Shown here: positions 1 to 7,345 of the stretch, piece after piece
Layout of the letters: the number at the start of each line of letters is the position of its first letter
Position numbering within the stretch: position 1 is the first letter of the stretch
DNA from: Stenotrophomonas terrae
GTDB lineage: Bacteria > Pseudomonadota > Gammaproteobacteria > Xanthomonadales > Xanthomonadaceae
Assembly (NCBI RefSeq): GCF_001431465.1
Contig: NZ_LDJJ01000046.1
Span: 1-37,535, forward strand
Direction of reading: 5' to 3'
Length of the DNA stretch: 37,535 nucleotides
Notes under the pieces: model-generated
Seen by the model: only the letters and a program-made list of their open reading frames with translations
Told to the model about the DNA's origin: nothing
Database searches by the model: none
Made by a program: the position numbers and the translations under genes

Positions 1-3
1 GGA

Positions 4-34
4 GGGAGCGCAGCCCGCCATGCTCCCTTTTTTT
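4..34 (+). terminator. Rho-independent terminator of a gene left of the window
   Basis: A GGGAGC/GCTCCC stem with a 12-nt loop is followed by seven T residues (28-34). It would end a plus-strand transcript entering from outside the window, whose gene cannot be seen. Confidence 0.6.
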
Positions 35-171
35 GTGGGAACGGCGTAAGCCGCGAAGATAAAGATCCTTCCGCCACGAACTACATCCCGCAACCAACAG
101 CTGTTTGGCTGAGCCAAAGGGATCGGCCGTTGTTTTGTTGTTGTCAGCTTCGCGGCTTACGCCGCTCCCAC
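35..171. repeat. Inverted pair of REP-like palindromes
   Basis: A copy of the dispersed palindrome (GTGGGAACGGCG, then TAAGCCGCGAAG) lies at 35-58 and an inverted copy at 146-171. The same palindrome recurs near 14.4-14.8 kb and 20.2-20.7 kb. The 192 bases before the first gene hold only this pair and the terminator at 4-34. Confidence 0.65.
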
Positions 172-192
172 AATCAACACAACAGCATCAAA

Positions 193-540
193 TCACGCGC
201 CGAAATGCCCCAGCGGCGCGCCGGCCAGCAGATGCAGATGGATGTGGAATACGGTCTGGCCGGCATCTTCGCGGCAGTTCATGACGATGCGGTAGCCGTT
301 CTCGGCAAACCCTTCCTGGCGCGCATAGGCGGCGGCCGCCAAGGCCAGCTTGCCGATCAGGTGCGCCTGCGTCGGCTGCAGATCATCCAGGGTCGGGATG
401 ACCTCGTTCTTCGGGATGAAAAGCACATGCACCGGCGCCTGCGGGGCGATGTCCTTGAAGCCCAGCACGTCCTCGTCTTCGTAAACGATGGCGGCGGGAA
501 TTTCGCGGCGGATGATCTTGCCGAAAATGGTGTCGCTCAT
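193..540 (-). CDS. HIT-family (HinT-like) nucleotide hydrolase
   Basis: This 115-residue protein has the usual size of a single-domain HIT protein. The histidine triad HIHLHLL lies near the C-terminus (His99, His101, His103, with the usual further histidine at 112), and the N-terminal MSDTIFGKIIRREIPA segment is typical of HinT. Family members are cytosolic purine-nucleoside phosphoramidate or AMP-lysine hydrolases; the physiological substrate in bacteria is uncertain. It lies 50 bp downstream of recR on the same strand, so it may be the last gene of the dnaX-ybaB-recR unit. A start at 540 gives the standard N-terminus. The HIT assignment is strong; the exact substrate is not known. Confidence 0.93.
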   Translation of the reverse strand: MSDTIFGKIIRREIPAAIVYEDEDVLGFKDIAPQAPVHVLFIPKNEVIPTLDDLQPTQAHLIGKLALAAAAYARQEGFAENGYRIVMNCREDAGQTVFHIHLHLLAGAPLGHFGA

Positions 541-590
541 GGAAAGGCTCGCTGCAGTAAACGGCCTACAGCTTACAACCCCGGCGCGGC

Positions 591-1190
591 TTATTCGCCG
601 ACTTCGCTGCGGCTGCCGAAGGCATGCGACAAGGTGCCGCGGTCCACGTATTCCAGCTCGCCGCCCAGCGGCAGGCCCTGCGCCAGACGGCTGGGGCGCA
701 CCTTGTTGCGGCGTGCCAGCTGCGCCAGGTAATGCGCGGTGGCCTCACCTTCGACGGTGGAGTTGGTGGCGATGATCAGCTCAGTGACTTCGCCCTGCGC
801 CAAGCGCGCTTCAAGCTGATCCAGGCCCAGTTCGCGCGGGCCGATGCCATCCAGCGGCGACAAGCGCCCCTGCAGCACGTAGTACACACCGCGATAGCTG
901 GTGGCATGTTCAATCGCCAAACGATCGGCCGGTGATTCGATCACACACAGCATCTGCCGCTCGCGGCTGCTGCTGGCGCAGACCGGGCACAGCTCGGTTT
1001 CGCTGAAATCGCGGCATTGCTTGCAATGGCCGATCTTCTCGATGGCCTCGGCCAGCACGTCCGACAGACGCTGGCCCCCATCGCGGGCGCGCTCAAGCAC
1101 GTGGTAGGCCATGCGCTGGGCCGTCTTCTGGCCAACACCGGGCAACACCCGGAAGGCTTCGATCAGTTGTTCCAGCAGCGGCAGGCTCAT
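591..1190 (-). CDS. recR: Recombination mediator protein RecR
   Basis: RecR acts with RecO (and RecF) to load RecA on SSB-coated single-stranded DNA at gaps. The 199-residue length is normal. A helix-hairpin-helix lies at about residues 11-30, then a zinc finger with Cys56, Cys59, Cys68 and Cys71, then a Toprim domain from about residue 79 (acidic residues in VIESPAD) ending in the conserved [11 protein letters not shown] segment. It is the third gene of the widespread dnaX-ybaB-recR cluster and is separated from ybaB by about 107 bp. The product is cytosolic. Nothing in the sequence suggests damage. Confidence 0.97.
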   Translation of the reverse strand: MSLPLLEQLIEAFRVLPGVGQKTAQRMAYHVLERARDGGQRLSDVLAEAIEKIGHCKQCRDFSETELCPVCASSSRERQMLCVIESPADRLAIEHATSYRGVYYVLQGRLSPLDGIGPRELGLDQLEARLAQGEVTELIIATNSTVEGEATAHYLAQLARRNKVRPSRLAQGLPLGGELEYVDRGTLSHAFGSRSEVGE

Positions 1191-1297
1191 CGCAACGGTC
1201 TCATCACAGCAGGCGTATCGCTAAAACAAACGCGCGAAGCCCGGAGGCTTCGCGGCGCGGGGACGTGCATGCGCCGGGCGAGCCGGCGCCGGCCACA

Positions 1298-1618
1298 TCA
1301 GAACGGCAGCTTCATGCCCGGCGGCAGCTTCATGCCGGCCGTGGCCGAGCCCATGCGGCTCTGCGATTCGGCGTCGATCTTGTTGGCGGCATCGTTGAAC
1401 GCGGCTGCGATCAGGTCTTCGGCCATTTCCGGATCGCTCAGCACCGACGGATCGATACGCACCTTGCGGCACTCCTTGGTGCCGCTCAGGGTCACGCTGA
1501 CCATGCCGCCGCCGGCGCTGCCGGTGACTTCCAACTTGGCGATTTCTTCCTGGGCCTTCTGCAGGTTTTCCTGCATTTTCTGGGCCTGCTGCATCATTTG
1601 GGCGATATTGCCGCGCAT
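1298..1618 (-). CDS. ybaB: YbaB/EbfC family nucleoid-associated protein
   Basis: A small 106-residue DNA-binding protein of the YbaB/EbfC family. The N-terminal glutamine-rich amphipathic helix ([20 protein letters not shown]) and the central [11 protein letters not shown] beta segment are typical; the tail is rich in Met, Pro and Gly. Family members form tweezer-like dimers that bind DNA and associate with the nucleoid. The gene starts 5 bp after the dnaX stop, so translation is probably coupled, and recR follows. A direct role in RecR function has often been proposed from this order but cannot be shown from sequence. Confidence 0.95.
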   Translation of the reverse strand: MRGNIAQMMQQAQKMQENLQKAQEEIAKLEVTGSAGGGMVSVTLSGTKECRKVRIDPSVLSDPEMAEDLIAAAFNDAANKIDAESQSRMGSATAGMKLPPGMKLPF

Positions 1619-1623
1619 GCTGT

Positions 1624-3624
1624 TTACTCTTTGAAGGGACGGATGGAATCGGCCACGACCCGTGCACCCTGCTGTAACAGCTGTTGCACCTGGGGGTCGG
1701 CCATGAACACGGCTTCGGCCGCTGTTTGCTGTTCACCGCGCTGGCGATCAGCGCGTTCGTGCAAGGTCTCGGCCTGGACGTTGCCGGTTTCAATGAGGAT
1801 CTTAGGCGTGCTGCCCAAGGCCTGCGAGAGTGCCTGCGCCAAGGCATTCAAGGCGCGCTCAGACTGCAGGTACTCAAAGCCCGGCAACAAGGCCAACCGC
1901 AGCACACCGTGCTGGAAGCTGACAAAGGCTGCATTGGCCGCCAACTCACGCGAAGGCCCGGTCAGGCTGCTATCGGCAACCAGATCCAACCACTGCTCGG
2001 CATCGTTCAAGGCGCGGCCAACCGATGCCGGTACCGCCGGTTCGATGGCGATACCGCTGGGACGTGCCGGCGCGGCCGGCTGAACCGGCCGCGCTGCGAC
2101 TACCGGCGCGGGCTTGGGCATTTCCGGCGCTGGCGACGACGGCTCCGGCATCGCCATTTCAGCGGCCATCGCCTCGTCACGTGCATTCGTTTCCGCAGCC
2201 TCGACCGCCCACGGCGGCAGATCTTCGTCGGCGGCTGCGGGCTTGGCGGCTTGCGCCGGGACCGGTGCGGCTACCGGCGCCTGCACAGGCTCGGGCGTGA
2301 CCGTGGCGACTTCCAGCACTGGTTCAGGCGCGGCTTGCGGCGGCGCGACTGGTGCCGCTGCGGGCATCGGTTCGGGTTTGGATTCGGGGGCTGGCTGCAC
2401 AGGCGCTGCTACAGCCGGTACGGCCTGCGCTTCGACTGGCTTGGCTGCCTGCGCTTGTGAACCCGCAGCGGCCGGCGTGGCCTGGCTGCTGCCCATACCT
2501 GCGCCAGCACCCGGTGCGCCACCTTCCGGCATTGCCGGTACCGCGCCCGCCGGGCGGAAGGCCAGCATGCGCAGTACGGCCATTTCAAAGCCCGCACGCG
2601 GACTGGGCGCCAGATGCAGGTCGCGACGGCCACCCAGGGCCATCTGATACCAGAGCTGCACCACTTCCGGGCGCAGGCGTTGTGCAAAGGCCACGGCATC
2701 GATGCCTTCGCCCGGCACCGACGCGCCCGGCACCAGCTGCTGCACCTGGATGCGATGCAGGCCTTCGGCCAGCGCATCCAGCACACCACTCCAGTCCGGC
2801 GAGAACTCTGCCAGCCCGGCAACCACCTGCAGCAGACGCGCGCCTTCGCCATCGGCCAGGGCATCAAGCATGGCCGCAACCTGGGTGCGGTCCACCGTAC
2901 CCAGCATGGTGCGCACCACGTCGTCGCGCAGCGCGCCGCCGGCATAGGCAATGGACTGGTCCAGCAGCGACAAGCCGTCGCGCAGCGAGCCATCGGCCGC
3001 ACGCGCCAGCTGCACGATGGCGCTGTCGTCGAATTCAATCTGCTCGGCGGTCATGATCCGGGTCATCTGCCCACGGATCTGCTCCTCGTCCAGCCGCTTC
3101 AGGTTGAACTGCAGGCAGCGGCTGAGCACGGTGACCGGCAGCTTCTGCGGGTCGGTAGTGGCCAGCAGGAACTTCACGTGTTCCGGCGGCTCTTCCAGCG
3201 TCTTCAGCAGCGCATTGAACGCTGCCTTGGAGAGCATGTGCACTTCGTCGATCAGGTAGACCTTGTACTGCCCGCGCGAGGGCATGTACTGGGCGTTCTC
3301 GATCACCTCGCGCACGTCATCCACGCCGGTATTGGACGCGGCATCGATTTCCAGCAGGTCGATGTAGCGGCCGGCGTCGATATCCAGGCAGGCCCGGCAC
3401 TGACCGCAGGGGTCGGCGCTGGTGCCGTTCTCGCAGTTCAGCGATTTGGCGAAGATGCGGGCAATGGTGGTCTTGCCGACACCCCGGGTGCCGGTAAACA
3501 AAAAGGCGTGGTGGACGCGGCCACTGTCGAGCGCATTGCTGAGCGCGCGAACCACGTGTTCCTGGCCCACCAACTCGGCAAAACGCTTCGGACGCCACTT
3601 GCGGGCAAGGACGAGATAGGACAT
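1624..3624 (-). CDS. dnaX: DNA polymerase III subunits gamma/tau
   Basis: DnaX is the motor subunit of the clamp loader and, as tau, couples polymerases and helicase at the fork. The chosen start (3624) gives [15 protein letters not shown], the standard N-terminus; an upstream in-frame ATG at 3672 would add 16 unrelated residues. The AAA+ core shows Walker A GTRGVGKT (45-52), a zinc module (Cys64, Cys73, Cys76, Cys79), Walker B DEVH (126-129) and the sensor-1 region [11 protein letters not shown]. Residues from roughly 370 to 525 are a low-complexity Ala/Pro linker, followed by a tau C-terminal domain ending at residue 666. No A-rich slippery sequence of the E. coli type was seen in the linker, so a short gamma form by frameshifting is not supported. 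Confidence 0.97.
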   Translation of the reverse strand: MSYLVLARKWRPKRFAELVGQEHVVRALSNALDSGRVHHAFLFTGTRGVGKTTIARIFAKSLNCENGTSADPCGQCRACLDIDAGRYIDLLEIDAASNTGVDDVREVIENAQYMPSRGQYKVYLIDEVHMLSKAAFNALLKTLEEPPEHVKFLLATTDPQKLPVTVLSRCLQFNLKRLDEEQIRGQMTRIMTAEQIEFDDSAIVQLARAADGSLRDGLSLLDQSIAYAGGALRDDVVRTMLGTVDRTQVAAMLDALADGEGARLLQVVAGLAEFSPDWSGVLDALAEGLHRIQVQQLVPGASVPGEGIDAVAFAQRLRPEVVQLWYQMALGGRRDLHLAPSPRAGFEMAVLRMLAFRPAGAVPAMPEGGAPGAGAGMGSSQATPAAAGSQAQAAKPVEAQAVPAVAAPVQPAPESKPEPMPAAAPVAPPQAAPEPVLEVATVTPEPVQAPVAAPVPAQAAKPAAADEDLPPWAVEAAETNARDEAMAAEMAMPEPSSPAPEMPKPAPVVAARPVQPAAPARPSGIAIEPAVPASVGRALNDAEQWLDLVADSSLTGPSRELAANAAFVSFQHGVLRLALLPGFEYLQSERALNALAQALSQALGSTPKILIETGNVQAETLHERADRQRGEQQTAAEAVFMADPQVQQLLQQGARVVADSIRPFKE

Positions 3625-3697
3625 CAGGCAACCGTCTTCATCTGAAGCCCCATTGTGCCATGGCCGGCCCATCCGCCAGCACCCGCTCAGGGGGTGC

Positions 3698-3726
3698 TTG
3701 TGAACGGCCGCCAGTCCCTATAGAAT
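3698..3726 (+). promoter_or_regulatory. Candidate promoter of tRNA-Ser(GGA)
   Basis: TTGTGA at 3698-3703 and TAGAAT at 3721-3726 are spaced by 17 bp. The next bases are GC-rich, as is common at stringently controlled tRNA promoters, and the mature tRNA begins about 30 nt after the predicted start. Confidence 0.55.
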
Positions 3727-3762
3727 CCACGCCCCTGCCGAGGCATTAGCGCGGCAGGATCC

Positions 3763-3855
3763 GGAGAGGTGTCCGAGTGGTTGAAGGAGCACGCCTGGAA
3801 AGTGTGTAAGCGTCTAAACCGCGCTTCGGGGGTTCGAATCCCCCTCTCTCCGCCA
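3763..3855 (+). tRNA. tRNA-Ser(GGA), integration target of the adjacent islet
   Basis: The acceptor stem GGAGAGG pairs with CCTCTCC, followed by G73 and an encoded CCA. The anticodon loop CTGGAAA gives anticodon GGA. A long variable arm marks a class II serine tRNA, and the T-arm carries GGTTCGAATCC. The 3' 19 nt of this gene plus four downstream bases are repeated exactly at 4004-4026 and 6582-6604, and partly at 6422-6436. Confidence 0.97.
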
Positions 3856-4003
3856 GATAACTGAAAAAGCCGTCCCTTGTGGGCGGCTTTTTCAGTTATT
3901 GGACGAAAAGCATGGGCGATGAGAGCCCCAATGGGTTCGACCGCCGGCGTAGCCGGTGGGACGGCGCAGCCGCCCGAAGGGTGAAGGTGCGCAGCACCGA
4001 ATC
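3837..4003. repeat. tRNA-Ser tail unit 1 (167 bp): tail, terminator, body
   Basis: The first unit of a four-member array. It consists of the real 3' end of the tRNA gene (3837-3859), a hairpin terminator (3859-3897) and a body of about 105 bp. The body can form small hairpins: GGGC/GCCC around 3913, CCGGC-GTA-GCCGG, GGC-GCA-GCC and GGTGC-GCA-GCACC. It also carries a T-arm-like GGGTTCGACC. The unit ends where the next tRNA tail begins. No credible gene lies in it. Confidence 0.8.
3859..3897 (+). terminator. Terminator of tRNA-Ser(GGA), array copy 1
   Basis: A 14-bp perfect stem (AACTGAAAAAGCCG pairing with CGGCTTTTTCAGTT), extended by CCC/GGG, lies directly after the tRNA. The T-run is inside the 3' arm, so the structure works in either direction. 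Confidence 0.85.
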
Positions 4004-4172
4004 AATCCCCCTCTCTCCGCCAGATAAATGAAAAAGCCGTCCCTTGTGGGCGGCTTTTTCATTTATTGGACAGAAAGCATGGGCGATGAGAGCCCCAATG
4101 GGTTCGACCGCCGGCGCAGCCGGTGGGACGGCGCAGCCGCCCAAAGGGGGAAGGTGCGAAGCACCGAATCAA
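4004..4172. repeat. tRNA-Ser tail unit 2: tail, terminator, body
   Basis: The exact 23-bp tRNA tail (4004-4026) is followed by a terminator and a body nearly identical to that of unit 1. Similarity stops abruptly at about 4172, where islet cargo begins. The body's first hairpin loop is GCA instead of GTA and the fourth is GAA instead of GCA, while the stems are intact. Confidence 0.8.
4026..4064 (+). terminator. Array terminator copy 2, with compensatory change
   Basis: The stem is AAATGAAAAAGCCG pairing with CGGCTTTTTCATTT. Compared with copy 1, the base of the stem changed from AACTG/CAGTT to AAATG/CATTT on both arms, so pairing is preserved. Confidence 0.8.
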
Positions 4173-4333
4173 CTGCGCCGCAACTTCGACGGACACGGGG
4201 AGATCAGGCGCAACCTTCACACACATGATCCACGCCTGGCGCATGCGTGGTCAGGTGCGTTGTTGCTCACCTACCGTGCGGCCATTGCTCGCATGGAGAA
4301 GACCAGTAGGGAGTGGCGGGAAAAGGACGATGA

Positions 4334-4480
4334 CGAACGCAGGCCTATCAACTCCATTACTCCGACGCCTCGGCCTTCTGCCTGGGCCAATACGGCACGC
4401 TGGTCTTGATCACGGCTGGAATGCCTGACGAGCTGCTCGTCGAGGGCGCGGGCCTCCTGGCAGGACCTCGGCTCCAATAA
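4334..4480 (+). pseudogene. Possible remnant of an islet gene, 48 codons, no start
   Basis: This frame opens directly after a TGA at 4331 and reads for 48 codons to a TAA, giving a plausible protein-like tail (YSDASAFCLGQYGTLVLITA). It has no ATG, GTG or TTG with a ribosome-binding site near its beginning and no family I recognise. It could equally be chance. The rest of 4173-4569 shows no convincing gene. Confidence 0.15.
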
Positions 4481-4487
4481 CGCGACA

Positions 4488-4505
4488 GGGGCGAAAATCC
4501 GCCCC
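4488..4505 (-). terminator. Weak hairpin downstream of the DGQHR gene
   Basis: GGGGCG and CGCCCC arms with a 6-nt loop lie about 65 nt past the stop of the minus-strand DGQHR gene. No U-tract follows on the minus strand, so termination is only possible, not shown. Confidence 0.25.
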
Positions 4506-4569
4506 CGCCGTTTCATACTAGTTGCGTCAATGGTGGACTAGAACACTCTCAACATCGTGCTGCGGCAGT

Positions 4570-6042
4570 TCAATCAGCATTCGCCCTACGGCTCGGCAAA
4601 CCCGTCGCCCAGCGCAGCATGTCACCAAGGATCGGAAAAATGTCGTTGTGCTTGGCGCCGAAACGCATGAAATCACCCTGCTTGGAACCGATATCCCGAT
4701 TCACTCCGGGAACCTCTTCGGGGAGGTAGTCGGCCAAGCCAGCCAATCCCTTGTCCAGGCGCTCACCGGGACTCAATCCGTAGAAGTTCCACATCGGGTT
4801 GTCATGGGAAAAGTCCACAGACGGAAGACGCTCCAAGAACTGCTGAAACTGCTCTTCAGCGTCTGCGGGCTTGCGGTTGCTGAAGTTCAAGTCGTAAGCG
4901 ATTTTCGCCATTGCCTTCAAGACGACTGGCTGTGCTGCGACGGTCTTTTCCTTCGCCTGGTGGCTTCCGAAAGCCGGGATCTCGATGATCCTGCTCCACA
5001 GGTCAAGCACCGCCTGCTCACGGGGTTCAATGACTGCCGGAGTGGCACCACTGACGTTGCCCTTGTTCAAGAATGCGATGGCGTTGATGGCAACGGAGTC
5101 TTTCAGCAGGATAGCGCCGGAGTCCTGGGACCAGTCTTTGGGCTCATTGTCAGTGAGCGCAACACCCAATTCGCCGGACAGCTTGTGCTTGATAAACAGC
5201 GTGATGGGGTTAGATCCATCAAACTGAAAAGCAAGCGAGGCGTCCACCTTCTTGCCGAGGCGGTTGAGGTCATGGAAGAGCTGCCGCTCTTGCTCAATGT
5301 CAAGCCCGAGATGGACTTCAACCGTCAGCGTGGCGAAATGCCTCGCTGCCTCATAAGCCTCATTCCAGACAAGCATTTCTGCCTCGGAAACAGGTTTGCC
5401 TTTCTCCGTGAACAGAACCGCCCCCTTGCCCGGATACTTGCCCAACTGACGAACCTGCTCCAAGAAGGTCATCGCCATATCCGCTGCGTGGCGGCGGTGC
5501 TGCCCATCCACGACCCAGAGGGTATGCCGCTCGGACAGGAACACCTTAAACGCCGCCGTTTCACCGCTCGGCGTTTCCAGGCGAAGACCGCGGATACCTC
5601 CCGCACCGTTGCCACCCGGGGGAACGTTGCGGATGTTGCAAACGAGCGGTTGCAAGGAGAAGTAGGGCTGCTCACCGAGGATACGAATGAGTGCGTCGAA
5701 CGTATCCGGCACGGGCTTGCCCGCTGCTATACGCCGCATTTTCGCAGCGGAGATGAGGCCCTTGACCATGTAGATGGCCAACTTCTTCGCATGGCCCTCA
5801 TCGAGTTGGCGCTGGGCAACCGGGCCAGCTTCGCGGTCATTTGCCACATCAGAAATGTCGGCAAACTTGCGGAAAGGTACGGACATCGTGAAAACGCGAT
5901 GACCAAGGTTATGACCAATGAAGACATTGAACGGGGTTTCGTTCACATCTCCCGCGTCAGCCAGGCTGTCGAGGGAGTCGAGCCCCTGCGGCACCCCGGT
6001 ACCGACGATAGGGCTAGGCATTTCACCAATTTTCGGGTACAT
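4570..6042 (-). CDS. Solitary DGQHR-domain (DndB-like) protein
   Basis: This 490-residue protein carries the signature VVDGQHRRHAADM (DGQHR at residues 179-183) and a second conserved block FHDLNRLGKKVDASLAF (256-272). Both are hallmarks of the DGQHR family, which includes DndB, the regulator of DNA phosphorothioation operons, and many unassigned proteins on islands and phages. No signal peptide or membrane segment is visible. The start at 6042 is preceded by AGGAAG about 7 nt upstream. It is the only convincing gene between the second and third tRNA-Ser tails. No dndCDE, dpd, restriction or methyltransferase genes accompany it, so a canonical Dnd role is not supported. A stand-alone defence or regulatory role is an inference. 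Alternative: a decayed cargo gene, although the frame is intact. Confidence 0.8.
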   Translation of the reverse strand: MYPKIGEMPSPIVGTGVPQGLDSLDSLADAGDVNETPFNVFIGHNLGHRVFTMSVPFRKFADISDVANDREAGPVAQRQLDEGHAKKLAIYMVKGLISAAKMRRIAAGKPVPDTFDALIRILGEQPYFSLQPLVCNIRNVPPGGNGAGGIRGLRLETPSGETAAFKVFLSERHTLWVVDGQHRRHAADMAMTFLEQVRQLGKYPGKGAVLFTEKGKPVSEAEMLVWNEAYEAARHFATLTVEVHLGLDIEQERQLFHDLNRLGKKVDASLAFQFDGSNPITLFIKHKLSGELGVALTDNEPKDWSQDSGAILLKDSVAINAIAFLNKGNVSGATPAVIEPREQAVLDLWSRIIEIPAFGSHQAKEKTVAAQPVVLKAMAKIAYDLNFSNRKPADAEEQFQQFLERLPSVDFSHDNPMWNFYGLSPGERLDKGLAGLADYLPEEVPGVNRDIGSKQGDFMRFGAKHNDIFPILGDMLRWATGLPSRRANAD

Positions 6043-6135
6043 ATAGGCTTCCTGTTAAGTAGTTGATTTGATTGCTGCTGCTGCGCTGTAAAGGCTTCGA
6101 TTTCTCAGGTCAGTTGCCCCTGGCGCACAGGAATA

Positions 6136-6402
6136 ATGTCCCTGGATGATTATTCTGTCAACAGAATTCTCACCAGGGACGTTTTTATTTTATGCCTGGC
6201 GCATAAATCATTGAATGAAAAGGCATTCAAGCCTGACGCAAAGAAAAGAGGGGGCCAGCGTTTGCTGGCGCTGTATGTCTTCTCTTGCTTTTCAATGACT
6301 ACCGCGCCGAACGCCACGACTGCCGGCATGTGCGCTGACGTTGGTACGTCCGAAGGTACAAACTCTCATCAGGTTGTTCCTCTCGAAAAATCAACGGATT
6401 GA
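6136..6402 (+). CDS. Doubtful small ORF of the islet, 88 codons
   Basis: The ORF is divergent from the DGQHR gene and starts with ATG 5 nt after ACAGGA, an acceptable ribosome-binding site. The translation begins MSLDDYSVNRILTRDVFI, with a short hydrophobic patch and a low-complexity Thr/Ala/Ser tail. I recognise no family. Its first 15 codons coincide with the nested palindrome at 6138-6180, which suggests that the DNA here is conserved for structure rather than coding. Treat as hypothetical. Confidence 0.22.
   Translation: MSLDDYSVNRILTRDVFILCLAHKSLNEKAFKPDAKKRGGQRLLALYVFSCFSMTTAPNATTAGMCADVGTSEGTNSHQVVPLEKSTD
6138..6180. promoter_or_regulatory. Nested perfect palindrome in the islet, followed by a T-rich run
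   Basis: Outer arms GTCCCTGG (6138-6145) and CCAGGGAC (6173-6180) enclose a second perfect palindrome, ATTCTGT-CA-ACAGAAT (6152-6167). The bases GTTTTTATTTTA follow. It could be a plus-strand terminator, an operator for the divergent DGQHR gene, or a recombination site. No plus-strand gene upstream needs a terminator. Confidence 0.5.
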
Positions 6403-6421
6403 GGTGGGAATAGCCCTCCCG

Positions 6422-6581
6422 TCTCTCCGCCAGATAAAAAAGCAAAGGCCACCCGTTGGGTGGCCTTTGCTTTTTTACTTGGAGGAAAGTATGGGTGATG
6501 AGAGCCCCACTGGGTTCGATCGCCGGCTTAGCCGGTGGGACGGCGCAGCCGCCCGAAGGGTGAGATGCGAAGCACCGAATC
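6422..6581. repeat. tRNA-Ser tail unit 3: shortened tail, different terminator, body
   Basis: Only 15 bp of the tRNA tail (TCTCTCCGCCAGATA) are kept here, as expected at the far end of an inserted element. The terminator has a different stem from units 1, 2 and 4. The body is clearly homologous, with a TTA loop in the first hairpin (CCGGC-TTA-GCCGG) and a partly broken fourth hairpin. Confidence 0.75.
6436..6476 (+). terminator. Array terminator copy 3, unrelated stem sequence
   Basis: A perfect 19-bp stem (AAAAAAGCAAAGGCCACCC with its complement) has a GTT loop and ends in six T residues. It holds the same position relative to the tRNA tail as the other three terminators, but its stem sequence is different. 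Confidence 0.88.
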
Positions 6582-6745
6582 AATCCCCCTCTCTCCGCCA
6601 GATAACTGAAAAAGCCGTCCCTTGTGGGCGGCTTTTTCAGTTATTGGACGGAAAGCATGGGCGATGAGAACCCCAATGGGTTCGACCGCCGGCGTAGCCT
6701 GTGGGACGGCGCAGCCGCCCGAAGGGTGAAGGTGCGAAGCACCAA
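6582..6745. repeat. tRNA-Ser tail unit 4: tail, terminator, body
   Basis: The exact 23-bp tRNA tail (6582-6604) is followed by a terminator equal to copy 1 and a body matching unit 1 until about 6743. The first body hairpin is weakened (GCCTG instead of GCCGG). Between this unit and the acetyltransferase stop at 6881 I see no gene. Confidence 0.8.
6604..6642 (+). terminator. Array terminator copy 4
   Basis: The same 14-bp stem as copy 1 (AACTGAAAAAGCCG with its complement). It faces the 3' end of the minus-strand acetyltransferase and may also stop transcription entering the islet from the right. Confidence 0.82.
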
Positions 6746-6880
6746 AGAGCTGCTCCATATCGCCAACCCAGGGCGAACGCCAACTCTGACCGTGGTTTGC
6801 CAGGATGCGAAACATCCGCGCCCCTTCAGCACTCAAGTAGCGGCAATTCGCCAATGCCCCTGCCTGCGTCTGGATGGAAA

Positions 6881-7345
6881 CTATGCCTTGGCAGCAGGCG
6901 CAGACAAACCAGCTTGATACTCAAGATGAATCAGCGGATAGGGCCTGCCCTGGTCATCAAATGGCGAACGGCCCGTGCGCGTGAATCCCAGTTTTTCGTA
7001 GAAACCAATCGCTTGAGCATTCTGCTCATTGACGTCGGTAGTCATCCGGGGATGAAGGCCAAGACCGTGGCGCACCAGAGCGGCACCAATTCCAGTGCCC
7101 CGGCAGGCCGGGTCCACGAACAGCGCCTGCATATGTCCGTTATCAATGAGCATGAAGGCGAGCGGGTAGTCGCTTGCATCCACCGCAAGCAGGAGCGCCG
7201 CTTGAGGAAGAAAACCGCACACCATCTCGTCGATGGCAAGACGGTCTTCCGACAATAGAAAATCATGCGTGGCGTCAACTGCATTCCGCCATATCTCAAC
7301 GACACGCCCACCGTCTTCAGGCCGGGACTCTCTGATACCTATCAT
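6881..7345 (-). CDS. yjaB: YjaB-like GNAT family N-acetyltransferase
   Basis: A 154-residue protein closely resembling E. coli YjaB by eye: an N-terminal IRESRPEDGGRVVEIWRNAV segment, then VDATHDFL, the acetyl-CoA-binding turn CRGTGIGAALV and the DVNEQNAQAIGFYEKLGF block near the C-terminus. YjaB is a small acetyl-CoA-binding enzyme whose acceptor is not established. The start at 7345 fits the family and is preceded by GGGGGAG. An in-frame ATG at 7459 would add 38 unrelated residues. It is the first ordinary chromosomal gene right of the tRNA-Ser islet. The family call is strong; the substrate is unknown. Confidence 0.9.
   Translation of the reverse strand: MIGIRESRPEDGGRVVEIWRNAVDATHDFLLSEDRLAIDEMVCGFLPQAALLLAVDASDYPLAFMLIDNGHMQALFVDPACRGTGIGAALVRHGLGLHPRMTTDVNEQNAQAIGFYEKLGFTRTGRSPFDDQGRPYPLIHLEYQAGLSAPAAKA

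Larger units (their letters stand above)
3856..6604. mobile_element. Putative tRNA-Ser-associated genomic islet without an integrase
   Basis: The segment is bounded by copies of the tRNA-Ser 3' end (native copy at 3837-3859; further copies at 4004-4026, 6422-6436 and 6582-6604). This is the classical footprint of tyrosine-recombinase integration into a tRNA gene. Two intervals hold only the ~167-bp unit; the middle interval (4027-6421) carries about 2.4 kb of cargo, with a DGQHR gene as its only convincing CDS. The cargo looks visibly less GC-rich than its surroundings. No recombinase gene is present, so the element is either decayed or mobilised in trans. The boundaries are seen directly; mobility is inferred. 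Confidence 0.6.

Noticed and set aside
130..732. Plus-strand ORF spanning the HIT gene and the recR end
   Set aside because: Antisense to two clear genes and to a REP element; no domain.
1624..3624. Programmed frameshift in dnaX for a gamma subunit
   Set aside because: No A-AAA-AAG-like slippery heptamer was seen in the GC-rich linker.
4004..4022. A second tRNA-Ser gene or pseudo-tRNA
   Set aside because: Only the 3' 19 nt are present; no D-arm or anticodon arm lies upstream.
3896..4244. Short ORFs (MGDESPNGFDRR type and reverse-strand versions) in the tail units
   Set aside because: They recur only because the unit repeats, lack ribosome-binding sites, run into hairpin terminators and tRNA tails, and exist in several frames at once.
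4522..6066. Long plus-strand ORF opposite the DGQHR gene (514 codons)
   Set aside because: The minus-strand frame has the DGQHR and FHDLNRLGKK motifs and a ribosome-binding site; the plus frame has no recognisable domain.
6528..6854. Minus-strand 108-codon ORF over tail units 3-4
   Set aside because: Most of it is repeat body and terminator; the unique N-terminal 40 residues match nothing I recognise.
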